Notes: generated by a model not told the origin, from the letters alone. Positions 31,923 to 41,756 are shown, numbered from the stretch's first letter. The stretch is DNA of 54,226 nt from Pseudomonas sp. QTF5 (GCF_000512695.2 NZ_AZRW02000024.1:1-54226), one strand, 5' to 3'. Numbers and translations are program-made.

Positions 31923-33632
31923 ATGCGCATCGAACCTCGCCTGTTGCCCGACACCCTGCCATTCCTCGGTGATATTCCACCGCTGCTGACCCGCCTTTAC
32001 GCGGCGCGGGGCGTGCAGTCCGAGGCTGAACTGGACAAGAGCCTGGCGCGGCTGATTCCGTATCAGCAGCTCAAAGGCATCGATGCGGCGGTGGATTTGC
32101 TGGTGACGGCCCTGGAGCAGCGTCAACGGATTCTGATCGTCGGTGACTTCGACGCCGATGGTGCGACGGCCAGTACCGTGGGCATGCTGGGGTTGCGCCT
32201 GTTGGGTGCGGCGCATGTCGACTATCTGGTGCCGAACCGGTTCGAGTATGGCTATGGCCTGACACCGGAGATCGTCGAAGTGGCGCTGACTCGCCAGCCG
32301 CACCTGCTGATCACCGTGGACAACGGCATCTCCAGCGTCGAAGGCGTGGCCGCGGCGAAAAAGGCCGGGCTCAAGGTGCTGGTCACCGATCACCACTTGC
32401 CCGGCGATGAGCTGCCGTTGGCCGATGCCATCGTCAATCCGAATCAGCCGGGTTGCGAGTTTCCGAGCAAAGCCCTGGCCGGTGTCGGGGTGATCTTCTA
32501 TGTGCTGATGGCCCTGCGCGCGCGCTTGCGCAGCCTGGGCTGGTACGAAAGCAAGCCGCAGCCGAACATTGGCGAACTGCTGGATCTGGTGGCGCTGGGC
32601 AGCGTCGCCGACGTGGTGCCGCTGGATGCCAACAACCGGATTCTGGTGCATCAAGGCCTGGAGCGAATTCGCGCCGGGCGCGCGCGGCCGGGAATCAAGG
32701 CGATCCTTGAAGTGGCCAAGCGTGATCATTCGCGCATCACTTCCACCGACCTGGGCTTCATCCTCGGCCCGCGTCTGAACGCGGCAGGGCGTCTGGACGA
32801 CATGAGCCTGGGCATCGAATGCCTGCTCACCGAAGACGCGGGCGCTGCCCGTGAAATGGCCGCTCAGCTGGATGGCATGAACCAGGACCGCAAATCCATC
32901 GAGCAGGGCATGCAGCGTGAGGCGCTGGCCCAACTCAAGGATTTACCGCTGGAATCGATGCCGTTCGGCCTGTGTCTGTTCGATCCCGAGTGGCATCAGG
33001 GCGTCATCGGTATCCTCGCATCGCGTATGAAAGAGCGCTATTTCCGTCCGACCATTGCCTTTGCCGATGCTGGCGATGGTCTGCTCAAGGGCTCGGGGCG
33101 TTCGGTTCAGGGTTTTCACATTCGCGATGCCTTGAGCGTGGTCGCGGCGCAGCATCCGAACCTGATGAGCAAGTACGGCGGCCATGCCATGGCGGCCGGC
33201 CTGACGCTGCCGGAGGCGAATTTTCCGTTGTTTGCCGAGGCCTTTGACGCCGAAGTGCGTAGGCAAATGCGTGAAGAAGACCTGACCGGGCGCCTGCTGT
33301 CGGACGGCACGTTGGCGGTCGAAGAGTTTCACCTGGAACTGGCCCGCGCCCTGCGCCACGCCGGGCCGTGGGGGCAACACTTCCCGGAGCCGCTGTTTCA
33401 CGGGGTGTTTCAGTTGGTCGAGCAGCGCGTCGTGGGTGAGCGGCACCTCAAAGTGGTGCTGAAGAGTGAATGTGGTTCGGTGAAGCTTGATGGAATCGCC
33501 TTCGGTATCGACCGTGATATCTGGCCGAATCCGACCATCAAGTGGGTCGAATTGGCCTACAAACTCGACCTCAATGAGTTCCGTGGCAACGAGACCGTTC
33601 AGTTGATGATTGCTCACATCGAACCGCGTTAA
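31923..33632 (+). CDS. recJ: Single-stranded-DNA-specific exonuclease RecJ
   Basis: A 569-aa 5'-3' single-strand exonuclease for recombination and mismatch repair. DHH-family motifs are visible: VGDFDADGATASTVG, DNGISSVEG, TDHHLPGDELP and NPNQPGC. The DHHA1 motif GGHAMAAGLTL lies near residue 420. The OB-fold C-terminus has VVLKSECGSVKLDGIAF. The length is typical. Confidence 0.95.
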   Translation: MRIEPRLLPDTLPFLGDIPPLLTRLYAARGVQSEAELDKSLARLIPYQQLKGIDAAVDLLVTALEQRQRILIVGDFDADGATASTVGMLGLRLLGAAHVDYLVPNRFEYGYGLTPEIVEVALTRQPHLLITVDNGISSVEGVAAAKKAGLKVLVTDHHLPGDELPLADAIVNPNQPGCEFPSKALAGVGVIFYVLMALRARLRSLGWYESKPQPNIGELLDLVALGSVADVVPLDANNRILVHQGLERIRAGRARPGIKAILEVAKRDHSRITSTDLGFILGPRLNAAGRLDDMSLGIECLLTEDAGAAREMAAQLDGMNQDRKSIEQGMQREALAQLKDLPLESMPFGLCLFDPEWHQGVIGILASRMKERYFRPTIAFADAGDGLLKGSGRSVQGFHIRDALSVVAAQHPNLMSKYGGHAMAAGLTLPEANFPLFAEAFDAEVRRQMREEDLTGRLLSDGTLAVEEFHLELARALRHAGPWGQHFPEPLFHGVFQLVEQRVVGERHLKVVLKSECGSVKLDGIAFGIDRDIWPNPTIKWVELAYKLDLNEFRGNETVQLMIAHIEPR

Positions 33633-33637
33633 GCCCT

Positions 33638-33701
33638 TCGCGAGCAAGCCCGCTCCCACAGGGTCTGCGCTAATCCTGTGGGAGCGGGCTTGCTCGCGAA
33701 A
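33638..33701. repeat. REP pair, 26-bp arms
   Basis: Perfect 26-nt inverted arms (33638-33663 and 33676-33701) with the core GCGAGCAAGCCCGCTCC, directly after recJ. Confidence 0.85.
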
Positions 33702-33900
33702 GCGATTTCCCTTACACCGAATCTCTCGGAACCCTCCCTCATCCCCCGATGTCGACTAGGCTCTAAGCACTGCTTGATTATCCTTGTGACGTCTTGTCGA
33801 ATTTTTTGCCCGCGGGGGCGGGTGTTGCACCTTTTTCCTGTCACTCGTCGACTATTCAAACAGAACCCTGGAGCCTGCCCACTGATTCGAGAGGTGCCCC

Positions 33901-35007
33901 ATGAGTCTGCTGCTTGAACCCTATACCCTTCGTCAATTGACCCTGCTTAACCGCATCGCGGTGTCACCGATGTGCCAGTATTCCAGCGTCGATGGGCTGG
34001 CTAATGACTGGCATCTGGTCCACCTTGGCAGCCGCGCTATTGGCGGTGCTGGTCTGGTATTCACCGAAGCCACGGCGGTCACCGCCGACGGGCGTATCAC
34101 TGCCCAGGATCTCGGTCTGTGGAACGATGAACAGATCGAACCCTTGCAACGTATTACCCGCTTTATCGCCGCCCAGGGCGCCGTTGCCGGCATTCAGTTG
34201 GCCCACGCCGGGCGCAAGGCCAGCACGCATCGGCCGTGGCTCGGAAAGCATGGCAGCGTCAAGCCGGAAGACGGCGGCTGGATCCCGGTCGGCCCTTCGC
34301 CCATCGCTTACGACCCTCAGCACACACCACCGAAACAGCTCGATGAGGGCGAGATCGCCGACGTCATTCAAGCCTTCGTCGATTCGGCCAAACGGGCACT
34401 GACCGCCGGTTTCAAAGTGGTCGAAGTACACGCCGCCCACGGTTACCTGTTGCACCAATTTCTTTCGCCCCTGAGCAATCAGCGACGCGATCAGTACGGC
34501 GGTTCGTTCGAAAATCGAATTCGGCTGGTGCTGCAAGTCACCGAAGCGGTGCGTGCGGTGTGGCCTGAAGAATTACCGGTGTTTGTGCGGGTGTCGGCCA
34601 CCGATTGGGTGGAGGACGGCTGGAACCCTGATGAAACCGTAGAGCTGGCGCGACGCCTCAAAGATCTGGGCGTGGACCTGATCGATGTCTCATCGGGCGG
34701 TACGGCGGTAAACGCCGAGATTCCTACAGGCCCCGGTTACCAGACCCGTTTTGCCGAGCGCGTACGCAAGGAGTCAGGCATGGCCACCGGCACGGTCGGG
34801 ATGATCACCGAACCTGCTCAGGCCGAGCACATTCTGCGTACTTGTCAGGCCGACATCATCTTCCTCGCCCGGGAACTGTTGCGTGATCCGTATTGGCCGC
34901 TGCATGCCGATGATGATCTGGGCGGGAACAAGGCTATCTGGCCGGCGCAATACCAGCGGGCCACTCATCGTGATCAGCCGATTCATGAATCGGATTTGCG
35001 TGATTGA
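33901..35007 (+). CDS. NADH:flavin oxidoreductase, Old Yellow Enzyme (XenA/YqjM-like)
   Basis: A 368-aa FMN enzyme that reduces activated double bonds. The thermophilic-like OYE subclass is shown by VSPMCQYSS (flavin-modulating cysteine), the His pair in VEVHAAHGYLLHQFLSP, LAHAGRKAS, and the C-terminal FMN phosphate site (IIFLARELLRDPYW). The best match by motif is P. putida XenA or B. subtilis YqjM. It is a single gene followed by a terminator. Confidence 0.88.
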   Translation: MSLLLEPYTLRQLTLLNRIAVSPMCQYSSVDGLANDWHLVHLGSRAIGGAGLVFTEATAVTADGRITAQDLGLWNDEQIEPLQRITRFIAAQGAVAGIQLAHAGRKASTHRPWLGKHGSVKPEDGGWIPVGPSPIAYDPQHTPPKQLDEGEIADVIQAFVDSAKRALTAGFKVVEVHAAHGYLLHQFLSPLSNQRRDQYGGSFENRIRLVLQVTEAVRAVWPEELPVFVRVSATDWVEDGWNPDETVELARRLKDLGVDLIDVSSGGTAVNAEIPTGPGYQTRFAERVRKESGMATGTVGMITEPAQAEHILRTCQADIIFLARELLRDPYWPLHADDDLGGNKAIWPAQYQRATHRDQPIHESDLRD

Positions 35008-35024
35008 ATGCTGCTGTAAAACCT

Positions 35025-35057
35025 AAAAAGCCCCGGTCGAGTTGACCGGGGCTTTTT
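35025..35057 (+). terminator. Terminator after the OYE gene
   Basis: A 14-bp stem (AAAAAGCCCCGGTC and its complement) with a 5-nt loop, ending in T5. It may work in both directions. Confidence 0.9.
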
Positions 35058-35095
35058 GATTTCAGGGTCGGGATATTGGTCGGCTATTCGGCCGT

Positions 35096-35190
35096 CTTCG
35101 CGAGCAAGCCCGCTCCCACATTGGATCCCCTTGAGGCAAAGATTTTGTATACGACAAAGATCAACTGTGGGAGCGGGCTTGCTCGCGAAG
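35096..35190. repeat. REP pair, 25-bp arms
   Basis: Perfect arms at 35096-35120 and 35166-35190, between the convergent OYE and opgD genes. Confidence 0.85.
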
Positions 35191-35216
35191 GGGCCATATC
35201 AGACCCCGACTAACTT

Positions 35217-36842
35217 TCAGGTGTACTTACGCTTCTCCGGCGCCGGCGGGAAATACTGGTACAACCAGGTTTCACTCAACGTCCGGTCATTGGTGCGAAT
35301 GAACAACCGCAGCTCCACCGGTGCCACGCTGTCATTGGTCGGGTACCAGTCGAAAGTAATGCGGTAGCCCTTGATGTCATCGAGCACCAACACATTGAAG
35401 TCCTTCACTTCGCCATTCGAGCAGGTCACCACCGGCTCGATCCCCGCGCCTTCGGGCAAGCGGTCCAGACCGCCGCCGGTGAAGTCCACGGCAAAGCGTC
35501 GCGCCCAGACTGGCGGGTAATGCTCGCCCGGCGCCCAGCCTTCTATGAACCCGCCCATGCCCGAACGGGTCGCGTTGACCCGCGCCAGCGGCGTGCTCAC
35601 CGGTGGCAGGGAGCTCCAGTAGAGCTTGTAGCCGTAATTGAGGGAGTCCCCGGCCGCGACCGGTTTTTTCGGCGTCCAGAACGCGACGATGTTATCAAGG
35701 GTTTCGCCAGTTGTAGGAATTTCCAGCAAATCAATAGAGCCTTCGCCCCACGCGGTTGTAGGTTCTACCCACAGACTCGGGCGCTTGCTGTACCAGTCGA
35801 CGGTGTCCTGATAATTGGCGAACTCGTGATCGGTCTGCACCAGGCCGAAACCTTTCGGATCTGTATCGGCAAAGGCATTGAATTGCAGGGTGGCCGGGTT
35901 GTTCAGCGGACGGCAGATCCACTCGCCGTTGCCGCGCCACATGGCCAGGCGATCGGAGTCGTGGATTTGCGGGTGAATCGTGTCGCACATGCGTCGTTCG
36001 TGGGTGCCGCAGCTGAACATGCTGGTCATCGGCGCGATACCCAGTTGCTCGATGGCGGTGCGGGCATTGACGTGGGCGTCGACTTCCATCACCACACGCT
36101 CGGCCTGGCAATCGATGTCAAAACGGTAGGCGCCAGTGGCGCTCGGCGAATCGAGCAGGGCGTAAACCACGAAACGGGTGCTGTCCTTGTCCGGGGTCTC
36201 GAACCAGAACTTGGTGAAGTCCGGGAATTCTTCACGCTTCTTGGCGTAGGTATCGATCGCCAGGCCGCGAGCCGACAAACCGTACTGGCCGGTGGCATCT
36301 ACCGCGCGGAAATAACTGGCACCGAGGAACGACAGTACGTCGTGCTGATCCAGCTCCGGGGCCTTGAACAGCTTGAACCCCGAGAAACCCAGATCGCCTT
36401 TGAGCTGTTTAGTGTCGACAGTAGTTTTTTCGTAGTTGAACAGCGACGGGCGGAAATGCACCTCGCGCGCCAGTCGAGTCTTGGGATCGACGCTGTACAT
36501 GCGCACCGGTTGCTTGAAACCCATGCCGACGTGGAAAAACTGCACGTCCAGCTGACCTTTCAGGTCCTTCCACAGCGAGTGGTTGCCGTCGTAGCGAATC
36601 GCGTTGAAATTCTGCGGCGTCATGGTCGCCAGCGTCGGCGGCAGCACCTGCTTGGTGTCCTGATAAGGCTTGCCGGCGAGTTGTTTGGCCTGGCTCTTCA
36701 GCGCTTCGAAGTCGAACGCCACAGCGTCGCCATCAGCCGTGCTGCTGCCAGCCCAGGCGCGTGCCGCCAATAGACCGGTGGCCGAGAGACCGGTGTAAGC
36801 CGCGATGGCCATGGAGGCTTTGAGCAAATTCCTGCGGTGCAT
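35217..36842 (-). CDS. opgD: Glucan biosynthesis protein D
   Basis: A 541-aa periplasmic protein for osmoregulated periplasmic glucan synthesis. The ATG at 36842 gives a twin-arginine signal peptide (MHRRNLLKASMAIA, cleavage near ARAWA), as in E. coli OpgD. The MdoG domain covers the rest, with FNAIRYDGNHSLW, VHFRPSLFNYEKT and CGTHERRMCDTIHPQIHDSD. It probably modifies glucan side chains. An in-frame extension to 37022 is not credible because the Tat motif starts at the chosen Met. Confidence 0.92.
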   Translation of the reverse strand: MHRRNLLKASMAIAAYTGLSATGLLAARAWAGSSTADGDAVAFDFEALKSQAKQLAGKPYQDTKQVLPPTLATMTPQNFNAIRYDGNHSLWKDLKGQLDVQFFHVGMGFKQPVRMYSVDPKTRLAREVHFRPSLFNYEKTTVDTKQLKGDLGFSGFKLFKAPELDQHDVLSFLGASYFRAVDATGQYGLSARGLAIDTYAKKREEFPDFTKFWFETPDKDSTRFVVYALLDSPSATGAYRFDIDCQAERVVMEVDAHVNARTAIEQLGIAPMTSMFSCGTHERRMCDTIHPQIHDSDRLAMWRGNGEWICRPLNNPATLQFNAFADTDPKGFGLVQTDHEFANYQDTVDWYSKRPSLWVEPTTAWGEGSIDLLEIPTTGETLDNIVAFWTPKKPVAAGDSLNYGYKLYWSSLPPVSTPLARVNATRSGMGGFIEGWAPGEHYPPVWARRFAVDFTGGGLDRLPEGAGIEPVVTCSNGEVKDFNVLVLDDIKGYRITFDWYPTNDSVAPVELRLFIRTNDRTLSETWLYQYFPPAPEKRKYT

Positions 36843-37253
36843 AAGTACAACCTGTCGTGAACAATCCCGCGCCGTTCCTGGCACGTGCTGGATCAAAAAT
36901 AACGGTTCGGACATGCCTTGGCCAAACGCAACGGACTTTAGAACAGATGCCAAATAGCTTAAACCGTTCGGTTGCAGAGCAAAAATGATTGATGGCACAG
37001 CGACAGCGCGGCAATGAAACAAGACATTTCAGGTAACGTTTCTCACAGCACTTTCTGATTTATAGGGCATATCTGCTTTTTTCGACTAATTACTCTAAAA
37101 ACGCTTTTCAGCGCCGATTTAATTTCTATTCTATGGGGCATGACCGGTTTCGGCCCTTCAGACCGGTGGGTTCAGCGGGCACAAGGTGACCGTTGAAAGT
37201 GATAGGGCGATGCGGTTTTGAAGTTTTCTCTGACGTATAGAAGGACATCGTCC
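36843..37253. other. Region upstream of opgD and the small ORF
   Basis: About 410 bases without a supported gene. It is AT-rich in places (about 37050-37140) and probably holds the opgD promoter. No clear motif is called. Confidence 0.5.
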
Positions 37254-37439
37254 ATGTCGAAAGTACAAGGCATCACTGAAATGTTAGGAATCTTCCCCTG
37301 CCTGACCATCGGGCGGCGAAGGCGTCGGCTCAGTTCGGAGGAGTTGAAGTTGGTGGAGCGGTATCGCGAGCTGTCGGAGAGTGACCGGATTGCGATGCGG
37401 TATCTGGTGGATGCGATGCGCAGTGTTTCGCGGTTTTGA
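37254..37439 (+). CDS. Small basic protein of unknown function
   Basis: A 61-aa protein with a run of five arginines (LTIGRRRRRLSSEEL) and a helical C-terminus (LVERYRELSESDRIAMRYLV). AAGGA lies before the ATG. I recall near-identical small proteins from other fluorescent pseudomonads, and family conservation would support it. No function is known. Confidence 0.55.
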   Translation: MSKVQGITEMLGIFPCLTIGRRRRRLSSEELKLVERYRELSESDRIAMRYLVDAMRSVSRF

Positions 37440-37538
37440 GGAGGTGATGGATTCGGCCATGACAGCATTGTCGTGGTCGGATCCTTCAGAACGAAGAGAA
37501 CTTGCCTACGATGAGCGGCGGTTGCAGGCTCGCACGCT

Positions 37539-37569
37539 AAGTATTACGTTTGTCCGTAGAGTAATACTT
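37539..37569. promoter_or_regulatory. Toxin-antitoxin operator
   Basis: A perfect 9-bp inverted repeat (AAGTATTAC, 37539-37547, and GTAATACTT, 37561-37569) ends 12 nt before the antitoxin ATG. AbrB-type antitoxins autoregulate at such sites. Confidence 0.6.
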
Positions 37570-37581
37570 CAGGAGATCATC

Positions 37582-37827
37582 ATGACAACAACCATGACCA
37601 GTAAAGGGCAAGTCACCATTCCCAAGCCTATTCGTGATGCATTGCATCTGAAGCCAGGTGCGGCAATTGAATTCAGTGTCAACGCGCAAGGTGAAGTGGT
37701 ACTGCACAGCGGTAAACCCAAAATGGGTAAGGCAGTCACTATCGACCGCTTCGAAGCCGTGCGTGGAAAGGCGGATATAAAATGGCGAACCGACGATTTG
37801 ATGGCGCTATTACGGGGTGACGACTGA
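37582..37827 (+). CDS. AbrB/MazE/SpoVT-type antitoxin (VapB-like)
   Basis: An 81-aa swapped-hairpin DNA-binding protein: TMTSKGQVTIPKPIRDALHL, then GAAIEFSVNAQGEVVL. The C-terminal tail (RFEAVRGKADIKWRTDDLM) is the probable toxin-binding arm. AGGAG precedes the ATG. The stop overlaps the toxin start by 1 nt. It likely represses its operon through the upstream inverted repeat. Confidence 0.85.
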   Translation: MTTTMTSKGQVTIPKPIRDALHLKPGAAIEFSVNAQGEVVLHSGKPKMGKAVTIDRFEAVRGKADIKWRTDDLMALLRGDD

Positions 37828-38228
37828 TGATATTGGTCGACACGAACGTGTTGATTGATGTCTTGGAGGACGACCCTGTCTGGGCTGATTGGTCCATACA
37901 ACAGCTTCGCGCCCAATCCCAGATCCATGAATTGGCTATCAATCCGATTATTTACACCGAACTGTCACAGACATTTTCCAATTTCGAAGCGTTGGATGAT
38001 GTCGTCACTCAGCTTGGTCTTGCGATGCAAGAAGTCCCGCGCCCCGCTTTGTTTTTGGCAGGAAAGGCTTTCGTTCGTTACCGTAAAGTGGGTGGTGGAA
38101 AAAATAATGTTTTGGCGGATTTTTTCATCGGGGCTCATGCTGCTGTGAAAAAGTTGCCCCTATTGACGCGGGATGCCAAGCGCTACCGTAGCTATTTTCC
38201 ATCGGTTGAGTTGATAGTGCCGGTCTGA
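37827..38228 (+). CDS. PIN-domain toxin (VapC-like ribonuclease)
   Basis: A 133-aa PIN domain with the acidic active-site residues D5 (MILVDTNVLID), E45 (IIYTELSQTF), D98 (LADFFIGAHA) and D116 (LLTRDAKRY). VapC toxins cleave tRNA or rRNA. The start overlaps the antitoxin stop, giving coupled expression. Confidence 0.85.
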   Translation: MILVDTNVLIDVLEDDPVWADWSIQQLRAQSQIHELAINPIIYTELSQTFSNFEALDDVVTQLGLAMQEVPRPALFLAGKAFVRYRKVGGGKNNVLADFFIGAHAAVKKLPLLTRDAKRYRSYFPSVELIVPV

Positions 38229-38310
38229 GAGCTCTCTGTTTCCACGGATATATCTGTCGAGCTGGCAATCGGTAAAGGTTTTTGAGTTCTTCGTTGATGG
38301 GGGGAAGACC

Positions 38311-38370
38311 ATCGCGAGCAAGCTTGCTCCCACAGGTTGAGCACTGTAGGAGCGAGGCTTGCCCGCGAAG
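38311..38370. repeat. REP pair
   Basis: Inverted REP copies (GCGAGCAAGCTTGCTCC and GGAGCGAGGCTTGCCCGC) between the convergent vapC and patD genes. Confidence 0.8.
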
Positions 38371-38373
38371 CTT

Positions 38374-39798
38374 TTAATGCTTGAACATCACATGCCGTAC
38401 AACGGTGTAATCCTCCAGCCCATACATGGACATGTCTTTCCCATAACCGGACAGTTTCTGACCGCCGTGAGGCATTTCGCTGACCAGCATGAAGTGGGTG
38501 TTCACCCACGTGCAGCCGTACTGCAGGCGTGCAGACAGGCGATGCGCGCGGCCGACGTCCGCGGTCCAGACCGACGACGCCAGGCCGTAGTCTGAATCGT
38601 TGGCCCAGGCCAGTGCTTGCGCTTCATCGGTGAACTTGGTGACCGACACTACCGGTCCGAACACTTCGCGGCGCACGATCTCGTCGTCCTGTTGCACGTC
38701 GGCCAGCACCGTCGGCTCAAAGAAGAAGCCATTGCCTTCCACCGCTTTGCCGCCAGTGATCAAACGAATGTGTGGTTGCGCCATCGCACGCTCAACCAAT
38801 CCGGTCACGCGGTCGCGATGTTGCGCGCTGATTAACGGGCCCAGCTCAGTCGATGGATCGTCCTGCAAGCCGTACTTGATACTGCTGACGGCGGCACCGA
38901 GCTTCTCGACGAACTGGTCGTAGATGCCTGCCTGCACGTAGATGCGGCAGGCGGCGGTGCAATCCTGGCCGGCGTTGTAGAAACCGAAGGTGCGAATGCC
39001 TTCCACGGCGGCGTCGATGTCGGCATCGTCGAAGATGATCACCGGCGCCTTGCCGCCCAGTTCCATGTGCATGCGTTTGACGTTGCCGGCGGTGCTGGAA
39101 ATGATACTCGAGCCGGTGGCGATGGAGCCGGTCAGCGACACCATGCGCACTTTCGGGTGAGTGACCAATGGGCTGCCGACCGTAGGACCACGACCGAACA
39201 CCAGATTAAGCACGCCCGCCGGGAAGATGTCCGACGCCAGTTCTGCCAGACGCAGGGCGGTCAGCGGGGTTTGTTCCGATGGCTTGAGCACTACGGTATT
39301 ACCGGCGGCCAGGGCCGGGGCGATTTTCCAGGCGACCATCATCAGCGGGTAGTTCCACGGCGCGATGGAGGCAATCACGCCCACAGGGTCGCGGCGGATC
39401 ATTGAGGTGTGGCCGGGCAGGTATTCACCCCCCAGCGCGCCGCTCATGCAACGGTTGGCGCCGGCGAAGAAACGGAACACGTCGGCAATCGCCGGGATCT
39501 CATCGTTCAGCGCCGCGCTGTAGGGTTTGCCGCAGTTGTCCGACTCCAGTTTGGCCAGCTCTTCGCCATGGGCTTCGATGATGTCGGCAAGTTTGAGCAG
39601 CAGCAACGAGCGTTCTTTCGGCGTGGTTTGCGACCAGGCTTCGAAGGCGTTGTCGGCGGCCCGCACGGCGGCGTCGACCTGGGCTTCGCTGGCTTCGTTG
39701 ATTTCTACCAGCACGCGGCCGAGGGCCGGGTTGAACACGGCTTGGGCAGGGCCGTCGCCATTGACGAGTTGGCCGTTGATCAAGAGTTTGGTTTGCAT
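38374..39798 (-). CDS. patD: Gamma-aminobutyraldehyde dehydrogenase
   Basis: A 474-aa aldehyde dehydrogenase. The active-site cysteine lies in YNAGQDCTAACR and the general base glutamate in MHMELGGKAP. NAD-binding motifs are IAPWNYPLMM and LTGSIATGSS. The sequence resembles PatD/YdcW, which oxidises 4-aminobutyraldehyde to GABA in putrescine breakdown. It is the last gene of the ydcS-T-U-V-patD order known from E. coli, although a REP-filled gap separates it from the transporter genes. Confidence 0.85.
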   Translation of the reverse strand: MQTKLLINGQLVNGDGPAQAVFNPALGRVLVEINEASEAQVDAAVRAADNAFEAWSQTTPKERSLLLLKLADIIEAHGEELAKLESDNCGKPYSAALNDEIPAIADVFRFFAGANRCMSGALGGEYLPGHTSMIRRDPVGVIASIAPWNYPLMMVAWKIAPALAAGNTVVLKPSEQTPLTALRLAELASDIFPAGVLNLVFGRGPTVGSPLVTHPKVRMVSLTGSIATGSSIISSTAGNVKRMHMELGGKAPVIIFDDADIDAAVEGIRTFGFYNAGQDCTAACRIYVQAGIYDQFVEKLGAAVSSIKYGLQDDPSTELGPLISAQHRDRVTGLVERAMAQPHIRLITGGKAVEGNGFFFEPTVLADVQQDDEIVRREVFGPVVSVTKFTDEAQALAWANDSDYGLASSVWTADVGRAHRLSARLQYGCTWVNTHFMLVSEMPHGGQKLSGYGKDMSMYGLEDYTVVRHVMFKH

Positions 39799-39850
39799 GG
39801 CTATGTCCTCATCGAAGCTGTTGTTTTTCCTCTATGGGAACCGGATCTAA

Positions 39851-39956
39851 TGTGGGAGCGGCGGTGCGGCGATCCGACTTGCTCGCGAAGAGGCCATCAC
39901 ATTCAACATTGATGTTGGCTGACCCACCGCCTTCGCGAGCAAGCCCGCTCCCACAT
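39851..39956. repeat. REP pair between patD and ydcV
   Basis: An inverted pair. The left copy is the variant with GTGCGGCGATCCGACTTGC; the right copy is standard. It fills most of the gap inside the operon. Confidence 0.8.
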
Positions 39957-39994
39957 TTAGATCTCCGTTCCAACAGGGGGTTAGTCGTTGTCCG

Positions 39995-40819
39995 TTATTT
40001 CCCGCCACTGCCCGCAACGCTTTCCCCACCTTGGGTCAGGTAATAGGCGCCGAGGATCGGCAGCATGGTCACCATCATCACCAGCATCGCGACGACGTTG
40101 GTCACCGGCACGTCCCGTGGGCGGCTGAGCTGGTTGAGCAGCCACAGCGGCAAGGTGCGTTCATGGCCGGCGGTGAAGGTGGTGACGATGATTTCGTCGA
40201 ACGACAGGGCAAACGCCAGCATGCCACCGGCCAGCATCGCCGAGCCGAGGTTCGGCAGGACGATGTAGCGGAAGGTCTGCCAACCGTCGGCGCCGAGGTC
40301 CATCGAAGCTTCGATCAAACTGTGAGAAGTGCGACGCAACCGGGCGATGACGTTGTTGTAGACAATCACCACACAGAAGGTCGCGTGACCGACGATGATG
40401 GTGAACATCCCAGGCTCGATCCCCAGCGTCTTGAAGGTCGCCAGCAAGGCGATACCGGTGATGATCCCGGGCAAGGCAATCGGCAGGATCAGCATCAGCG
40501 AGATGCCTTGCTTGCCGAAGAAATCCCGGCGGTACAACGCCGCCGACGCCAGCGTACCGAGGACCAACGCAATCAACGTTGCGACGGACGCAATCTGCAG
40601 CGACAGCTTGATCGCTTCCAGTACGTCAGGACGCGAGAACGCCACGCCGATCCACTTCAGGGTGAAGCCCTTGGGCGGGAAGCTGAACGCTGCGTCTTCG
40701 GTGTTGAAGGCGTAAAGGAAGATGATCAGGATCGGGAAGTGCAAAAACATCAACCCGCCCCAGGCGGCTATGCGCAGGCCCAGGGATGCCCGATCTTGAG
40801 ATGAAGCATCAGAGCGCAT
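39995..40819 (-). CDS. ydcV: ABC transporter permease (YdcV/PotC-like)
   Basis: A 274-aa inner-membrane protein with about six TM segments. The EAA loop (LIEASMDLGADGWQTFRYIVLPNL) contacts the ATPase. It belongs to the spermidine/putrescine permease family. It overlaps the upstream permease gene by 11 nt and is probably coupled to it. Confidence 0.85.
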   Translation of the reverse strand: MRSDASSQDRASLGLRIAAWGGLMFLHFPILIIFLYAFNTEDAAFSFPPKGFTLKWIGVAFSRPDVLEAIKLSLQIASVATLIALVLGTLASAALYRRDFFGKQGISLMLILPIALPGIITGIALLATFKTLGIEPGMFTIIVGHATFCVVIVYNNVIARLRRTSHSLIEASMDLGADGWQTFRYIVLPNLGSAMLAGGMLAFALSFDEIIVTTFTAGHERTLPLWLLNQLSRPRDVPVTNVVAMLVMMVTMLPILGAYYLTQGGESVAGSGGK

Positions 40820-41756
40820 CGAAAGCCCCCAGACGTTTAACGATGGACAGGTAAATGGCGATCAGCACGATCGGCACCAGCGTGAAGGCGGCCGCCATCG
40901 GCATGTTGCCAATTGCCCCTTGTTGGGCGTAGACCATGCTGCCGATGAAGTAGCCCGGCGGGCCCACCAGTTGCGGCACGATGAAGTCTCCCAGGGTCAA
41001 CGAAAAAGTGAAGATCGAACCGGCGGCGATCCCCGGAATCGACAGTGGCAGAATCACTTGCATGAAGGTCTGACGCGGCTTGGCACCGAGGTCCGCCGAA
41101 GCTTGCAGAAGCGACGGCGGCAGGCGTTCCAGTGAAGCCTGGATCGGCAGGATCATGAACGGCAGCCAGATATAGACGAACACCATGAACCGTCCCAGAT
41201 GCGAGGTCGACAAGGTGCTGCCGCCGACGCCCGGAATCCCGAGCACGAACTGCAACACCGGTTCCAGCCCCAGGTGCTGAACGAACCACTGCGCCACGCC
41301 GCCCTTGGCCAGCAGCAAGGTCCAGGCGTAGGCCTTGACGATGTAACTGGCCCACATCGGCATCATCACCGCGATGTAGAAAAACGCCTTGGTCTTGCCA
41401 GTGGTGTAACGCGCCATGTAGTAGGCAATCGGAAACGCCACGATTGCACTGACGATCGACACGACGATGGCCATGCTCAGGGTGCGTAGGATGATGTCGA
41501 AGTTCGACGGCTGGAACAGCGCAGCGAAGTTCGCCAAGGTCAGGTCGGGGGTGACCGCCATGGTGAAGTCATCGAAGGTGTAGAAGCCTTGCCACAGCAG
41601 GGTCAGCAGCGAGCCGAGATAGATCGCGCCGAACCACAGCAGCGGCGGCACCAGCAGCAGCGATAGATACAGGTTCGGCCGCCGGTACAGCAGGTTGGAA
41701 AACCGGCGCAACGGCGAGCCGCTGGCCGGGGTTTGAGAAGCGGCCATGCTGTTCAT
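40809..41756 (-). CDS. ydcU: ABC transporter permease (YdcU/PotB-like)
   Basis: A 315-aa permease with six TM segments and an EAA loop (LLQASADLGAKPRQTFMQVI). The ATG at 41756 lies 1 nt after the ATPase stop. An upstream frame start would overlap it. It pairs with the YdcV-like permease. Confidence 0.85.
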   Translation of the reverse strand: MNSMAASQTPASGSPLRRFSNLLYRRPNLYLSLLLVPPLLWFGAIYLGSLLTLLWQGFYTFDDFTMAVTPDLTLANFAALFQPSNFDIILRTLSMAIVVSIVSAIVAFPIAYYMARYTTGKTKAFFYIAVMMPMWASYIVKAYAWTLLLAKGGVAQWFVQHLGLEPVLQFVLGIPGVGGSTLSTSHLGRFMVFVYIWLPFMILPIQASLERLPPSLLQASADLGAKPRQTFMQVILPLSIPGIAAGSIFTFSLTLGDFIVPQLVGPPGYFIGSMVYAQQGAIGNMPMAAAFTLVPIVLIAIYLSIVKRLGAFDAL

